59,116 bases of DNA, taken from Neobacillus cucumis. Lineage in GTDB: Bacteria > Bacillota > Bacilli > Bacillales_B > DSM-18226. The DNA lies in NCBI RefSeq assembly GCF_016107705.1, contig NZ_JAEHGC010000023.1:1-59116 (forward strand). Direction: 5' to 3'. The notes under the pieces are model-generated. The model had not been told where the DNA came from. It worked only from the letters and a program-made list of their open reading frames with translations, and ran no database searches. This document shows positions 17,694-26,810 of this stretch, one piece after another. Position 1 is the stretch's first letter. Each line of letters opens with the position of its first letter. Both the position numbers and the translations under genes were made by a program.

Positions 17694-19141
17694 TACTTAT
17701 CGCCTCTGTTCCAAACAATTAATTTCATTTCAGTCATTTCTTCTACTGCATATTTGAGCCCTTCACGTCCGGTACCACTTTCTTTTACACCGCCGTATGG
17801 CATGTTATCTACCCGGAAGGTTGGGATATCATTGATCATTACAGCCCCTACTTCAAGAGCTTCACTAGCAAATAGGGCATGATCAATATTTTTTGTATAG
17901 ACACCCGCTTGCAGTCCGTACCTGGAATTATTTACGTAGCCAATCGCTTCTTCTACCGATTTCACTTTATTAACAATTACGACTGGAGCAAATACCTCTT
18001 GGCAGGAGACCTTTAACAGCGGATCAACATTCGTAATTACGGTTGGCTCTAAAATACCATCGGTTAATTTACCTCCGGCTAATACCACTGCATCGTTTTG
18101 TTTTGCTTCTTCAATCCAGCTTATTGCCCGCTCTGTTTCTTTTTTCGAAATTAACGAAGAAATATACGTTTCCGGATCTAATGGATGACCAACCTTTAAT
18201 TGCTTGGCCGCATCAACAAATTTCTCGACAAATTGATCATATACCTCTTCATGGGCATATACGCGCTGAAGGGAGATACATACCTGACCTTGATTTGAAA
18301 AGGCCCCCAAGATGCAACGGTCAATGACCTGATCGATATTCGTATCTTTATCTAAAATCACTGCAGCATTTGATCCAAGTTCCAAAGTGGTTTTCTTCAA
18401 ACCGGCTTTATTTCGGATTCCGATTCCGACCGCTGGGCTTCCTGTGAAGGTAATCATTTGTACACGGTCATCTTTTATAATTGCCTCACCTACTACTGAA
18501 CCTGATCCTGTCACGACATTCAATACTCCGTCTGGTAAACCAGCTTCTTTGAAAAGCTCTGCGATGTATAGAGCAGATAAAGGAGTTTGTGATGCAGGCT
18601 TTAATACAATCGAATTTCCTGAAGCAATTGCTGGCCCAACCTTATGGGCAACTAGATTCATAGGAAAGTTAAACGGTGTAATGGCCCCGATCACGCCAAT
18701 CGGCTTTCGAACGGTATAACCAATTCTTCCGACCCCGCCTGGTGCAGCATCAAAAGGGATCGTTTCTCCATGAATTCTTTTCGCTTCTTCTGCGGCAAAC
18801 TTATACGTTTCAATTGTTCTGGAAACTTCACCTTTTGCAAAAGAAATAGGTTTTGCTGATTCAATAGCGATTACCTCAGCAGCTTCGTCCGCTCTTTCTT
18901 TCAATAATTCTACCACTTTTTCCAGAATAGCTGACCGCTCAAATGCTGCCATTTTCGAGATTACTTGAAACGCCTCCTGCGCTGCTGAAATGGCATCCTT
19001 TGTTAACTGCTCATCCGCCATGGCAATCTCGGCGATTACTTCATCAGAATAAGGAGAGTAGAGAGGTGCATAGTTATCAACCTCTACATCTCGGCCATTA
19101 ATAAATAAGTGCTTCTTTTCTACAACCTTTACATTTATCAT
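17693..19141 (-). CDS. Aldehyde dehydrogenase, possible malic-semialdehyde dehydrogenase
   Basis: A 482-residue NAD(P)-dependent aldehyde dehydrogenase. The general base Glu254 lies in TTLELGSNAAV and the nucleophile Cys288 in FSNQGQVCISLQRVY. The cofactor-binding segment PFNFPMNLVAHKVGPA is near 156-171. It overlaps the upstream Rieske gene by 4 bases and the downstream dehydrogenase by 1 base, so all three are co-translated. If the oxygenase cleaves carnitine, the aldehyde released is malic semialdehyde and this enzyme would make malate. If the substrate is another amine, a different aldehyde would be oxidised. Sequence alone does not settle the substrate. Confidence 0.85.
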   Translation of the reverse strand: MINVKVVEKKHLFINGRDVEVDNYAPLYSPYSDEVIAEIAMADEQLTKDAISAAQEAFQVISKMAAFERSAILEKVVELLKERADEAAEVIAIESAKPISFAKGEVSRTIETYKFAAEEAKRIHGETIPFDAAPGGVGRIGYTVRKPIGVIGAITPFNFPMNLVAHKVGPAIASGNSIVLKPASQTPLSALYIAELFKEAGLPDGVLNVVTGSGSVVGEAIIKDDRVQMITFTGSPAVGIGIRNKAGLKKTTLELGSNAAVILDKDTNIDQVIDRCILGAFSNQGQVCISLQRVYAHEEVYDQFVEKFVDAAKQLKVGHPLDPETYISSLISKKETERAISWIEEAKQNDAVVLAGGKLTDGILEPTVITNVDPLLKVSCQEVFAPVVIVNKVKSVEEAIGYVNNSRYGLQAGVYTKNIDHALFASEALEVGAVMINDIPTFRVDNMPYGGVKESGTGREGLKYAVEEMTEMKLIVWNRGDK

Positions 19142-20223
19142 CGTCCTAACGCCTCCAATACCATTTCGTGAAATTGAACAATTGCCTTTTCCGATTGGGA
19201 ATATACTCCTTGGTTAAAGGCACGGGAACGGAATCCAATTTGCTCTAATTCTACTAAGTCAACATCTTCCTGTCTTACTTGCTCCGCAAATGTAACCAAA
19301 TCTTTTTCTTCTTGTGTTAGGTTTTCATCTCTAAAGTAGTAAGTGTAAACCGCTAATGTATTTTCATGATCAATTGGAATCATCTGAATAGTTGCCATAT
19401 TCGCTGGTCCCGGATAGATTGTAACCATCAAGTTTGGCCATAACCAATAAAACTCTCCACCCTGCATTTCAGCTTCATTTAAATCTGTTGTTCCCATTGT
19501 TTTATCCGGCTTAATCACTGACCCCTGAACAGAATAGTTTTGACAGGTAACAATTTGGTAGTTTTTCATATCCAAAGTGGCAACAAAGCTTGGGTGTGCC
19601 ACATGGCAGTGATCACATTCTAAATAGTTGTCAATGAACGCTTTCCAGTTCGCTTTGATTACACGTGTTTTTTGATTGATTCTTTTTAACTCTCCTAGGA
19701 ATGGAAACTTGCTTAAGCGGTCAAAGAAATCACCGTATGTTTCTTGTAAAGTTTTTGCGTTATCATCAAGGTTAACGAATATTAATGACTCCAAGATTTC
19801 CATTCTTACAGATCTTAAGCAGCGGTCGCTGACACAGTGAGCATCTTCCCCTGTGAAGTTAGGAGCTTTATTCAATTCTCCATTTAAACGGAATGTCCAG
19901 CCATGGTAGCCACATTGAAGAATCTTCTTTTGTCCCGCTTCATTTTTTTCTAGCTTTGTGGCACGGTGTGGACAAACATTATAAAAAGCGCGAATGACCT
20001 CGTCCATCCCACGTGTAACAATAATCGGCTCACCTGCAACATCAGTAGTAAAAAATTGCCCTGGTTTTTCTAACTGGCTCACATGGCCGACCAACTGCCA
20101 TGATTTAGCAAATACATCATTCATTTCTTGTTCTAGCACGTTTGGATCTGTATATAAATCATAGGTTAATGTTCTTTCAAACGTTCGATTTGCTTTGTTT
20201 TGTACTTCATTATAAGTTGCCAT
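19138..20223 (-). CDS. Rieske non-haem iron oxygenase, quaternary-amine type (CntA/GbcA-like)
   Basis: A 361-residue oxygenase alpha subunit. The Rieske 2Fe-2S ligands are Cys84-x-His86 and Cys104-x-x-His107 (CPHR...CGYH). The mononuclear iron site has His205 and His210 in DNYLECDHCHVAHP and probably Asp320 in RQEDVDLVE. The bridging position before the His pair is Glu202, not the Asp usual in aromatic-ring dioxygenases; Glu there is characteristic of carnitine and betaine oxygenases. Length fits CntA/YeaW (about 371) better than GbcA (about 430). It is first in a three-gene operon behind a sigma-54 promoter. No reductase partner (CntB/YeaX type) is seen in the window, so electrons must come from elsewhere. 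Confidence 0.88.
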   Translation of the reverse strand: MATYNEVQNKANRTFERTLTYDLYTDPNVLEQEMNDVFAKSWQLVGHVSQLEKPGQFFTTDVAGEPIIVTRGMDEVIRAFYNVCPHRATKLEKNEAGQKKILQCGYHGWTFRLNGELNKAPNFTGEDAHCVSDRCLRSVRMEILESLIFVNLDDNAKTLQETYGDFFDRLSKFPFLGELKRINQKTRVIKANWKAFIDNYLECDHCHVAHPSFVATLDMKNYQIVTCQNYSVQGSVIKPDKTMGTTDLNEAEMQGGEFYWLWPNLMVTIYPGPANMATIQMIPIDHENTLAVYTYYFRDENLTQEEKDLVTFAEQVRQEDVDLVELEQIGFRSRAFNQGVYSQSEKAIVQFHEMVLEALGR

Positions 20224-20477
20224 TTTAATTTTCCTCCTCTAATCATTCATCATTTTTTTGATAAAATTATGTTCCTAAGAAATATTTCAGGCTGTTTGAA
20301 GGCCATCTCCCCCTTCAAAATCAATTTTTAAAATGAGTCATTTTTAATTCACCTTTGAAATCCCTAAATACAACGTGACAATAGTAATAATTAAGCGTTT
20401 ACAAGATAATGAAAATTTTGTTTAATTAATTCAATGAGATTTCTCATCCATGTCTAACAACACTCACTATTAATTAA

Positions 20478-20494
20478 TGCAAGTAACGTGCCAA
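20478..20494 (-). promoter_or_regulatory. Sigma-54 (-24/-12) promoter of the Rieske operon
   Basis: The minus strand reads TTGGCACGTTACTTGCA: -24 element TGGCAC, 5-bp spacer and -12 element TTGCA, matching the sigma-54 consensus essentially perfectly. Transcription would start near 20467, giving a leader of about 240 bases before the ATG at 20223. The rest of 20224-20626 holds activator-site candidates and the regulator's promoter; no other gene is seen there. Confidence 0.9.
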
Positions 20495-20567
20495 AACTAT
20501 AACTAGTTGAATTACCTTGAAAACTGTCAATTTTCTTTCGAAATTTGTTCAAACTTTGTTCAAATTC

Positions 20568-20583
20568 GAGTTGTTTTCAACTC
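20568..20583. promoter_or_regulatory. Palindrome GAGTTG-TTTT-CAACTC, candidate activator site
   Basis: A perfect 6-bp inverted repeat lies about 100 bp upstream of the predicted sigma-54 start, where an enhancer-binding protein would bind. A further CAACTC half-site follows at 20598-20603. It also lies just before a TATAAT (20592-20597), the likely -10 of the divergent regulator gene. Binding could therefore activate the operon and limit the regulator's own expression (inference). Confidence 0.55.
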
Positions 20584-20626
20584 ATTTGAATTATAATCAA
20601 CTCATCTTGTAATGGAGGAATCTTGA

Positions 20627-21985
20627 ATGGTTTCTGAAACACAAAGTCCGTTCGAAATCACTGTTGAAACACTCAAAAAAATACTTGATTATTCATCTGA
20701 TGAAATCTTCGTGATTGATGCACAACAACGAATCATTTTCGTTAATAGTGCCTGCGAAAGACATTACGGGTTAAAACCTGATGATGTTGTGGGGAAATAC
20801 AACATTGAATTATTTGAAAAAGGATACTGGAAACCTTCCATTGTCCCTTCAGTATTTAAGGAAAAGAAAACCGTTAGTATGAAACAGACAACCTATTTAG
20901 GAGCGGAGTTACTAACAACAGCCGTCCCTATTTTAAATGATCAAAATGAAATTGAATTCGTTGTGACGACATCTCAAGCGCTGCAAAACTATAAAACAAT
21001 TAAAACGGAAAAAGAAGAAGTAATACCTTCCGGCAATCCTAACAGCGCTACCCCCATCACCAATTGTGAAAAAATGAAAGATATTTTAAAGGTGTGTGAA
21101 AAAATCGCTAAGGTCGATTCAACGATTTTAGTTCAAGGGGAATCGGGTACCGGTAAGGGGGTACTGGCTCATTACATCCATAACATCAGCAGACGAAGTG
21201 ACAAAACCTTCTTAAAAATAAACTGTGCTGCTTTGCCAGAGGATTTACTTGAATCGGAGCTTTTTGGATATACCCAAGGGGCCTTTACTGGGGCAAGTAA
21301 GTACGGGAAAAAAGGCTTGCTTGAAATTGCAGATAAAGGCACATTATTCCTTGATGAAATAGGTGAAATGCCTTTATCTCTCCAAGCAAAGCTTCTCCAA
21401 GTCATTCAGGAAAAACAGTTCCTCCCAATTGGCGGACAGGAAATGAAAGAAGTAGATGTCCGGATTATCGCCGCAACTAACCGTGATTTAATTGACATGG
21501 TGCATAAAAACCAGTTTCGCGAGGACTTATTTTACCGCCTAAATATTATTGATATCCAGCTTCCGCCGCTAAGGGAACGAAGAGAAGATATTATTCCGTT
21601 AACCTATAATTTCTTATATAAATTTAATAAAAAATACGAAATGAATAAAATCATCTCGCAGGAATGCTTGGATCTATTTTTTTGGTATTCCTGGCCAGGT
21701 AATATCCGCCAGCTTGAAAATGTGATGGAGAGATTGGTCGTCACCAGTGATTCCATCATCCATACAAGCGAACTACCTGATTTAATCTTAAAAAACATAA
21801 AACCGCAAACGCAGCATATCCTGCCTGACAATCTCGATGATGCGATTGAGCATGTGAAGAAAACGCTTGTTGTACAATCCTATAAAAAACATAAAAGCTC
21901 AAGAAAAGTGGCTAAAGATTTAAATATCAGCCAAACGAGGGCTGTGAAGCTGATTAGTCAGTATTGCGGGGATGAGATTTTATAA
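20627..21985 (+). CDS. PAS-domain sigma-54 enhancer-binding activator
   Basis: A 452-residue regulator. A PAS sensor domain (about 12-115, DEIFVIDAQQRIIFVNSACE) is followed by an AAA+ domain (about 143-375) with Walker A GESGTGKG (171-178), the sigma-54 contact loop GAFTGA (218-223), Walker B GTLFLDEIGEMP and GNIRQLEN. A Fis-type helix-turn-helix ends the protein (SSRKVAKDLNISQTRAVKLI). It is divergent from the Rieske operon, whose promoter is of the sigma-54 type, so it is very likely its activator, with PAS sensing an inducer. The start has GGAGG upstream of the ATG. RocR/AcoR-type Bacillus regulators share this layout. Confidence 0.92.
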   Translation: MVSETQSPFEITVETLKKILDYSSDEIFVIDAQQRIIFVNSACERHYGLKPDDVVGKYNIELFEKGYWKPSIVPSVFKEKKTVSMKQTTYLGAELLTTAVPILNDQNEIEFVVTTSQALQNYKTIKTEKEEVIPSGNPNSATPITNCEKMKDILKVCEKIAKVDSTILVQGESGTGKGVLAHYIHNISRRSDKTFLKINCAALPEDLLESELFGYTQGAFTGASKYGKKGLLEIADKGTLFLDEIGEMPLSLQAKLLQVIQEKQFLPIGGQEMKEVDVRIIAATNRDLIDMVHKNQFREDLFYRLNIIDIQLPPLRERREDIIPLTYNFLYKFNKKYEMNKIISQECLDLFFWYSWPGNIRQLENVMERLVVTSDSIIHTSELPDLILKNIKPQTQHILPDNLDDAIEHVKKTLVVQSYKKHKSSRKVAKDLNISQTRAVKLISQYCGDEIL

Positions 21986-22151
21986 TCAAAGAAATTCTAG
22001 CTACTAAACTTAAAAAATGATAATTTTATCCCCTATAACCCTAAATTCAATCCTTTAAAAAAGTTCGAATATTTGTAACACCATTTATAGATGAGAGATG
22101 GCATAATCAAATACAGATATGACTAAAGGAAAATTTAGGAGGCGGTTTTAG

Positions 22152-22472
22152 TTGTTCAAGTTTATCGTTTTTGTAGTTTTAATCCCGATTACAATTTTTC
22201 TGTTGAGCGCTTTTATTAACGGATTGTTTGAGTTAAGTCATGAAGAAAAGGAAAACAGGAAAAAGTTCATTAGAGAAGGAATTGAGGGGTATCTTGATCA
22301 GACGTTTGGATATGGAACGGCTAAAATTTTCAAATCGATATTTGATGCCGAGGGTCTATTAAGCTATGTTATTTATTTGCCTCATTATGAGTGGCTTAAA
22401 TCTACAAGATACAAATGGTTCGAAGTTTCTCTTTCAGATAGAGGCTATACTCATAGAGAAATTAAAGCGTAA
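22152..22472 (+). CDS. Small membrane-anchored protein of unknown function
   Basis: A 106-residue protein starting at TTG with GGAGGCGG 7 bases upstream. Residues 2-24 are strongly hydrophobic (one membrane helix), followed by a charged stretch (HEEKENRKKF) and a soluble part rich in aromatic residues. I do not recognise a family. It is a single-gene unit, closed by a clear terminator, between the sigma-54 regulator and the two-component genes, with no evident link to either. The strong ribosome site and terminator argue that it is a real gene. Confidence 0.65.
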   Translation: MFKFIVFVVLIPITIFLLSAFINGLFELSHEEKENRKKFIREGIEGYLDQTFGYGTAKIFKSIFDAEGLLSYVIYLPHYEWLKSTRYKWFEVSLSDRGYTHREIKA

Positions 22473-22485
22473 TCCAATCATCTTC

Positions 22486-22511
22486 ACACCCCAGAAAAGG
22501 GGTGTTTTTTA
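22486..22511 (+). terminator. Terminator after the 106-residue protein gene
   Basis: ACACCCC (22486-22492) pairs with GGGGTGT (22499-22505) around AGAAAA, then TTTTTATTTG. Confidence 0.9.
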
Positions 22512-22648
22512 TTTGTACGCTATAAAAAGTAATGTAGAATAAGGTGAGCGTGATTATGGGATTCTATACCAAATTACTATTCGTGTGATGGAATTGCGAG
22601 TGGGGTGTCGGACACTCCCCTTTTCCCTTCAACAGGAGGTCCTTACCA

Positions 22649-24259
22649 ATGCTTTACCTTTTAGCCGAACAAGTGGAGCGTGTAGGTTTCCTTATCGCAA
22701 TGGCCTTTTTGCTTTCCAGGCAGCAAAAGCTCCGCCATTTTATGCATTATCAGGGAGAAAAACAAAATATATGGTATTTCATCCTATTATTTAGCTTTTT
22801 CGCCATATTAGGCACCTATTCGGGACTACCGGTAACAGGGATTGGTTTTCATGAAACACCTTGGATTCATAAAATTTCAGGCTGGGAAGCCATTGCTACC
22901 GCAAGGACCATTGGGGTCGTGATTGCCGGATTATTCGGCGGGGTTCGAGCCGGGGTTATTGTCGGTTTAATTGCCGGAATCCATCGTTATTTATTAGGTG
23001 GCTTTGTAGCCATACCTTGTATGATTGCTCCTATCCTTCAGGGGCTTTTTTCCGGACTGATGAAAAATTCGTTTAAAAAAAGATACCGACATATTTCTTC
23101 CATCCAAATGTCCTTTATGGTCGGCTTTATTGCCGAAACCTTACAAATGCTGTTGATCTTACTGCTTGCCCATCCATTTGATAAAGCACTTGCTCTGGTT
23201 ATGTTAATTGGCATTCCCCAAATTCTTTCCAATAGTCTCGGGGTTGCGGCGTTTTTTGTAATCTTGATTCAGGTTGCTCTTGAAGAAGAAAGAATTGGGG
23301 CAGAGTATGCTCAAAAGGCGCTGCAAATTGCTGAAATGACCTTATCCTATTGGCGGAAACCCCTTCCTGAAGCAGTGAGAGAAATTAGCCAAGCCCTTAT
23401 TCGGGAAACCGCAGCCATTGGTGTTGCCTTTCATCAAAAAGAGAAATTAATCTTTCAGCAAGGAGTAACTACTCCGTTTGAAGTCGATTTACCGATAGAA
23501 TATAACACAAAAAAGATTGGTCTTTTCCGCATGTTTTATGAGAGGGAGCAAGACCACAAAACAGCTGAAGGAACTGCCATTTTAAAAGGATTAAGTCAAT
23601 TGTTTAGCCAGCAGTACGCCCTCGCAGAAGCGGAGAGGCAGGCACATTTAGTGACCAATGCAGAGATTAAAGCACTACAGGCGCAAATGGACCCGCATTT
23701 TTTATTTAATGTATTGAACACAATTAAGTCCTTGATTCGAACCTCGCCTGATGATTCAAGAAAATTAATCACACAACTGGCAAAATACTTACGAAAGAAT
23801 ATGCAAAATAGGAATCAAGACCTAATCACGATAAAAGAGGAATTAGCCCACGTCGAAATCTACCTAAGCTTGGTTAAGGCGCGATTTGGGGAAAGGTTTG
23901 AGGTTGAGTGGGAGCTCGATCAACAGGATTTGAACTACACGATTCCACCTTTAACGATACAACCATTAGTAGAAAATGCAGTCATACATGGAATTAGTGA
24001 AATAAGCGGTAATGGTTTAATTAAAATTAGCGTCACAAAAAAAGCGAATGGGGTTCTGATTCAAGTGATTGATAACGGAAAAGGAATGGTCTCCCAAGTT
24101 GAAAATGGAGAACAAGAGGAACATCTGGGTGTTGCACTTGCCAATATCCAGCAGCGTCTGCTCTACCATTTTGGAGAAAACTCCAATTTCTCGATAGAGT
24201 CACATATAGGGAAAGGAACCAGTGTATCTTTTATTCGACCCATTGATGAAACAATCTAA
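22649..24259 (+). CDS. LytS-type sensor histidine kinase
   Basis: A 536-residue membrane kinase. Residues 1-210 form the 5TM-5TMR_LYT sensor region with several helices and the conserved VVIAGLFGGVRAGVIVGLIAG. A GAF-like segment (about 215-335) follows, then the histidine box with the phospho-acceptor in QMDPHFLFNVLNTIK (about 350) and a HATPase domain (PLVENAVIHGI, then DNGKGM). It is followed 16 bp later by a LytTR regulator and then by a DUF3311/symporter pair. Related systems (B. subtilis LytST, E. coli BtsSR and YpdAB) respond to pyruvate and control transporter genes, so pyruvate or another carboxylate sensing is likely here. The ligand is not proven. Confidence 0.88.
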   Translation: MLYLLAEQVERVGFLIAMAFLLSRQQKLRHFMHYQGEKQNIWYFILLFSFFAILGTYSGLPVTGIGFHETPWIHKISGWEAIATARTIGVVIAGLFGGVRAGVIVGLIAGIHRYLLGGFVAIPCMIAPILQGLFSGLMKNSFKKRYRHISSIQMSFMVGFIAETLQMLLILLLAHPFDKALALVMLIGIPQILSNSLGVAAFFVILIQVALEEERIGAEYAQKALQIAEMTLSYWRKPLPEAVREISQALIRETAAIGVAFHQKEKLIFQQGVTTPFEVDLPIEYNTKKIGLFRMFYEREQDHKTAEGTAILKGLSQLFSQQYALAEAERQAHLVTNAEIKALQAQMDPHFLFNVLNTIKSLIRTSPDDSRKLITQLAKYLRKNMQNRNQDLITIKEELAHVEIYLSLVKARFGERFEVEWELDQQDLNYTIPPLTIQPLVENAVIHGISEISGNGLIKISVTKKANGVLIQVIDNGKGMVSQVENGEQEEHLGVALANIQQRLLYHFGENSNFSIESHIGKGTSVSFIRPIDETI

Positions 24260-24275
24260 ATGCTAGAGGTGGTTT

Positions 24276-25004
24276 ATGATGAAAGTACGTGTATTAATTG
24301 CGGATGATGAGCAGCCGGCACGGGAAGAGTTAGCCTATATGCTTGGTGAAATTTCGGGGATAGAACTCGTTGCTGAGGCATCCACTGGGATGGAAGCGGT
24401 CAAAAAAGTCAAAGAGTTAAAGCCGGAACTAATGTTTTTGGATATTAAGCTCCCCGATTTAACCGGATTGCAAGTGGCTGAACTGATCAATGAATTAGAC
24501 GTTCCTGTACAGATTGTCTTTTTAACAGCCTATGACCATTTTGCCATTGAGGCATTTAAATTGAGAGCGTTTCATTATCTTTTAAAGCCGTATGATTTAG
24601 AAGATATCATGGAAGTATTCGATACTTATTCTAATTTTTTAAAGGAAAACCAGTTTAAAGCCGCTTCTTCTAAAAATAAATTAGCCATTGAAACAGAAAA
24701 TGGAATCACCTATTTATCACCAAAGGAAATTTACTTTATTGAGAAACAAGGGCGCGAAGTGATCATCCACACAAAAACTGAAACCATGAAAGCTCTTTTT
24801 ACACTTAGTGAACTGTATGAAAAGCTCGAACGTTTTTCCTTTTTCCGAACACATAAAAGCTATTTGGTTAATTTAGAACAGATTAAAGAACTGAGGACTT
24901 GGTTTAATGGCTCATATAATATTATTATGGATGACCAAGAACAATCAGAAGTGCCTGTCAGCCGAAATTATGTGAAAGATTTACGTCAAAAAGTGGAATT
25001 ATGA
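24276..25004 (+). CDS. LytT-type response regulator (REC-LytTR)
   Basis: A 242-residue regulator. The receiver domain (about 4-120) has the acidic pair in IADDEQPAREE, the phospho-acceptor Asp in LMFLDIKLPDLTG and Lys in YLLKPYD. A LytTR DNA-binding domain (about 140-240) contains FFRTHKSYLVNLEQIKEL and ends VPVSRNYVKDLRQ. The gene begins 16 bp after the kinase gene and forms a two-gene operon with it. The likely target is the DUF3311/symporter operon beginning about 100 bp downstream, where ACAGTTTTC near 25014 resembles half of a LytTR site. Confidence 0.92.
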   Translation: MMKVRVLIADDEQPAREELAYMLGEISGIELVAEASTGMEAVKKVKELKPELMFLDIKLPDLTGLQVAELINELDVPVQIVFLTAYDHFAIEAFKLRAFHYLLKPYDLEDIMEVFDTYSNFLKENQFKAASSKNKLAIETENGITYLSPKEIYFIEKQGREVIIHTKTETMKALFTLSELYEKLERFSFFRTHKSYLVNLEQIKELRTWFNGSYNIIMDDQEQSEVPVSRNYVKDLRQKVEL

Positions 25005-25113
25005 CATCTTACATACAGTTTTCAACATGATAGGACAGATATAAATTGCTTCCTAAAATTGACTGATATAATCAAATCAGGAAATGAAAACGCATTCAAA
25101 GGAGGCGGCACAC

Positions 25114-25314
25114 TTGAAAGTATTAATATTTGTTTTAGTTCTTATTCCTTTCCTCGCACAATTGGTAGCGTTGCCATTAGTGAATAACATCCACCCTATG
25201 ATTCTAGGTTTTCCATTATTTCATTTTTGGCTGCTCATCTGGATGATTCTTACTCCAGTATTTACATGGGTAGTTTACAAAATTCAGAAGTCTAGGGGGG
25301 AAGTTGGAGAATGA
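25114..25314 (+). CDS. DUF3311 small membrane protein, symporter partner
   Basis: A 66-residue protein with two membrane helices containing IHPMILGFPLFHFWLLIWM, the DUF3311 pattern. An ATG ten codons upstream opens the same frame, but GGAGG lies 8 bases before the TTG at 25114 and this gives the usual family length. It overlaps the following symporter by 4 bases (ATGA). It is a paralogue of the DUF3311 protein at 16.2-16.4 kb. Confidence 0.88.
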   Translation: MKVLIFVLVLIPFLAQLVALPLVNNIHPMILGFPLFHFWLLIWMILTPVFTWVVYKIQKSRGEVGE

Positions 25315-26810
25315 AAGGGAATTTAACCGCTCTTATTATTACTTCTATCATTGTGTTGATTGTAATCGGTATTGGTTTTTTTGCAGGGCGGAGCAAAGAA
25401 TCTCGCAGCTCTGTTGAAGAATGGTCTGTCGGAGGCCGTCGTTTAGGAAGCTTATTCGTATGGTTTTTGATTGGAGCAGACGTTTATACAGCGTATACCT
25501 TTTTAGGATTAACCAGCTCCGCTTATTCTGGTGGAAGTATCGCATTTTTTGCGACTCCATATGTTGTTTTAGCGTATCCACTTGCCTATTTCTTTTTGCC
25601 AAAAATTTGGAAGGTTGGTAAAGAACATAATTTTACTACCCTTGCTGATTATATTAAGGGTCGATTTGACAGTAAATTATTTTCAGTTTTAATCGCGATT
25701 AACGGAGTATTAATGTTAATTCCGTATATTGACTTACAATTAAGCGGTATCCAAGATACGTTAAGAATAGCAGGTACAGGCTATATTAATATCACCTTTG
25801 TTGTGGTTGTATCGTTTTTACTTGTTGCATTCTATACCTTCTTTGCCGGGATTAAAGCACCAACCTATACAGCGATTATTAAAGATATTTTAGTTTGGGT
25901 CATTATGTTATACATGGTTGTTTCCATTCCAACGATTCACTTTGGCAGCTGGGGCAATATGATGCAAACTGCAGTTGATAAAACACCGCACATGCTTTCT
26001 TTACCAACTTCAGGGCCGAAAGGGATGCTTTGGTTCTCCACAGCAGCACTAATCTCAGCAATGGCATTATTTATGTGGCCACATACCGCAACAGGTGTAT
26101 TTAGTTCAAGAAGCGGTGAATCATTACGAAAAAATGCAATTGTTCTTCCTTTTTATAACATTGTCTTAATGCTTGTTACGTTTTTAGGGATTACAGCCTT
26201 TTTAGTTCTTCCAAAAGGAACGGATCCACGTTTTGCATTCTTAGAACTCATTCATCTATCTTATGGCGGTACCATGCAAGGATTGGCTTATTCTACGATT
26301 GCATTGGCATCATTAGTACCATGTTCGATTATGGCCATTGGGGCATCCAGTTTATTTGCTAACAACATCTACCGCGATGTCATTAATCCAAAAGCATCAT
26401 CATCCAGGATGACGATGGTTACTCGTTACATGGTATTTGTAGTGATTGGACTAGCCTTATTATTTGGTTTATTATTCCCGAATGCCCTTATTTCCTTACA
26501 ATTAATGGGTGTTTCTGGTATTGTTCAAATTTTCCCTGCTGTCGTTTTCAGTCTATACTGGAGAAAGCTTTCAAAAGAAGCAGCCCTTACCGGTTTTATC
26601 GCAGGGATGGTCGTGATCGCCGTTCTTTATGCCACCCACCAATCGTTCGGGGCTTATGAAGGATTTTGGGGGCTTATCGTTAATATTCTTTGCATTCTGA
26701 TCTTAAATCCAATTTTTGCGAAACGGGCACAGGAGAGAAATAATCCTGTTATGGAAACATTGTTTGGCAAAAAGGGAACGAAATTAGTTAAGGAACAGAA
26801 AATTGGATAA
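25311..26810 (+). CDS. Sodium:solute symporter (SSS family), likely carboxylate uptake
   Basis: A 499-residue transporter with about 13 hydrophobic helices. The SSS signature region is GADVYTAYTFLGLTSSAYSGG (about residues 55-75). It is preceded by a DUF3311 partner and a LytST-type two-component system. By analogy with LytST/BtsSR-controlled pyruvate transporters, pyruvate or a related monocarboxylate is the most probable substrate (inference). It ends at a convergent terminator shared with the MFS gene. It resembles the symporter at 14.7-16.2 kb in length and arrangement, but the two differ clearly in sequence, suggesting different substrates. Confidence 0.9.
   Translation: MKGNLTALIITSIIVLIVIGIGFFAGRSKESRSSVEEWSVGGRRLGSLFVWFLIGADVYTAYTFLGLTSSAYSGGSIAFFATPYVVLAYPLAYFFLPKIWKVGKEHNFTTLADYIKGRFDSKLFSVLIAINGVLMLIPYIDLQLSGIQDTLRIAGTGYINITFVVVVSFLLVAFYTFFAGIKAPTYTAIIKDILVWVIMLYMVVSIPTIHFGSWGNMMQTAVDKTPHMLSLPTSGPKGMLWFSTAALISAMALFMWPHTATGVFSSRSGESLRKNAIVLPFYNIVLMLVTFLGITAFLVLPKGTDPRFAFLELIHLSYGGTMQGLAYSTIALASLVPCSIMAIGASSLFANNIYRDVINPKASSSRMTMVTRYMVFVVIGLALLFGLLFPNALISLQLMGVSGIVQIFPAVVFSLYWRKLSKEAALTGFIAGMVVIAVLYATHQSFGAYEGFWGLIVNILCILILNPIFAKRAQERNNPVMETLFGKKGTKLVKEQKIG

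Noticed and set aside
22600..22630. GGGG/CCCC hairpin with TTTT before the LytS-type kinase, as a terminator or attenuator
   Set aside because: The stem contains mismatches and the T-run is short; it was not strong enough to annotate.
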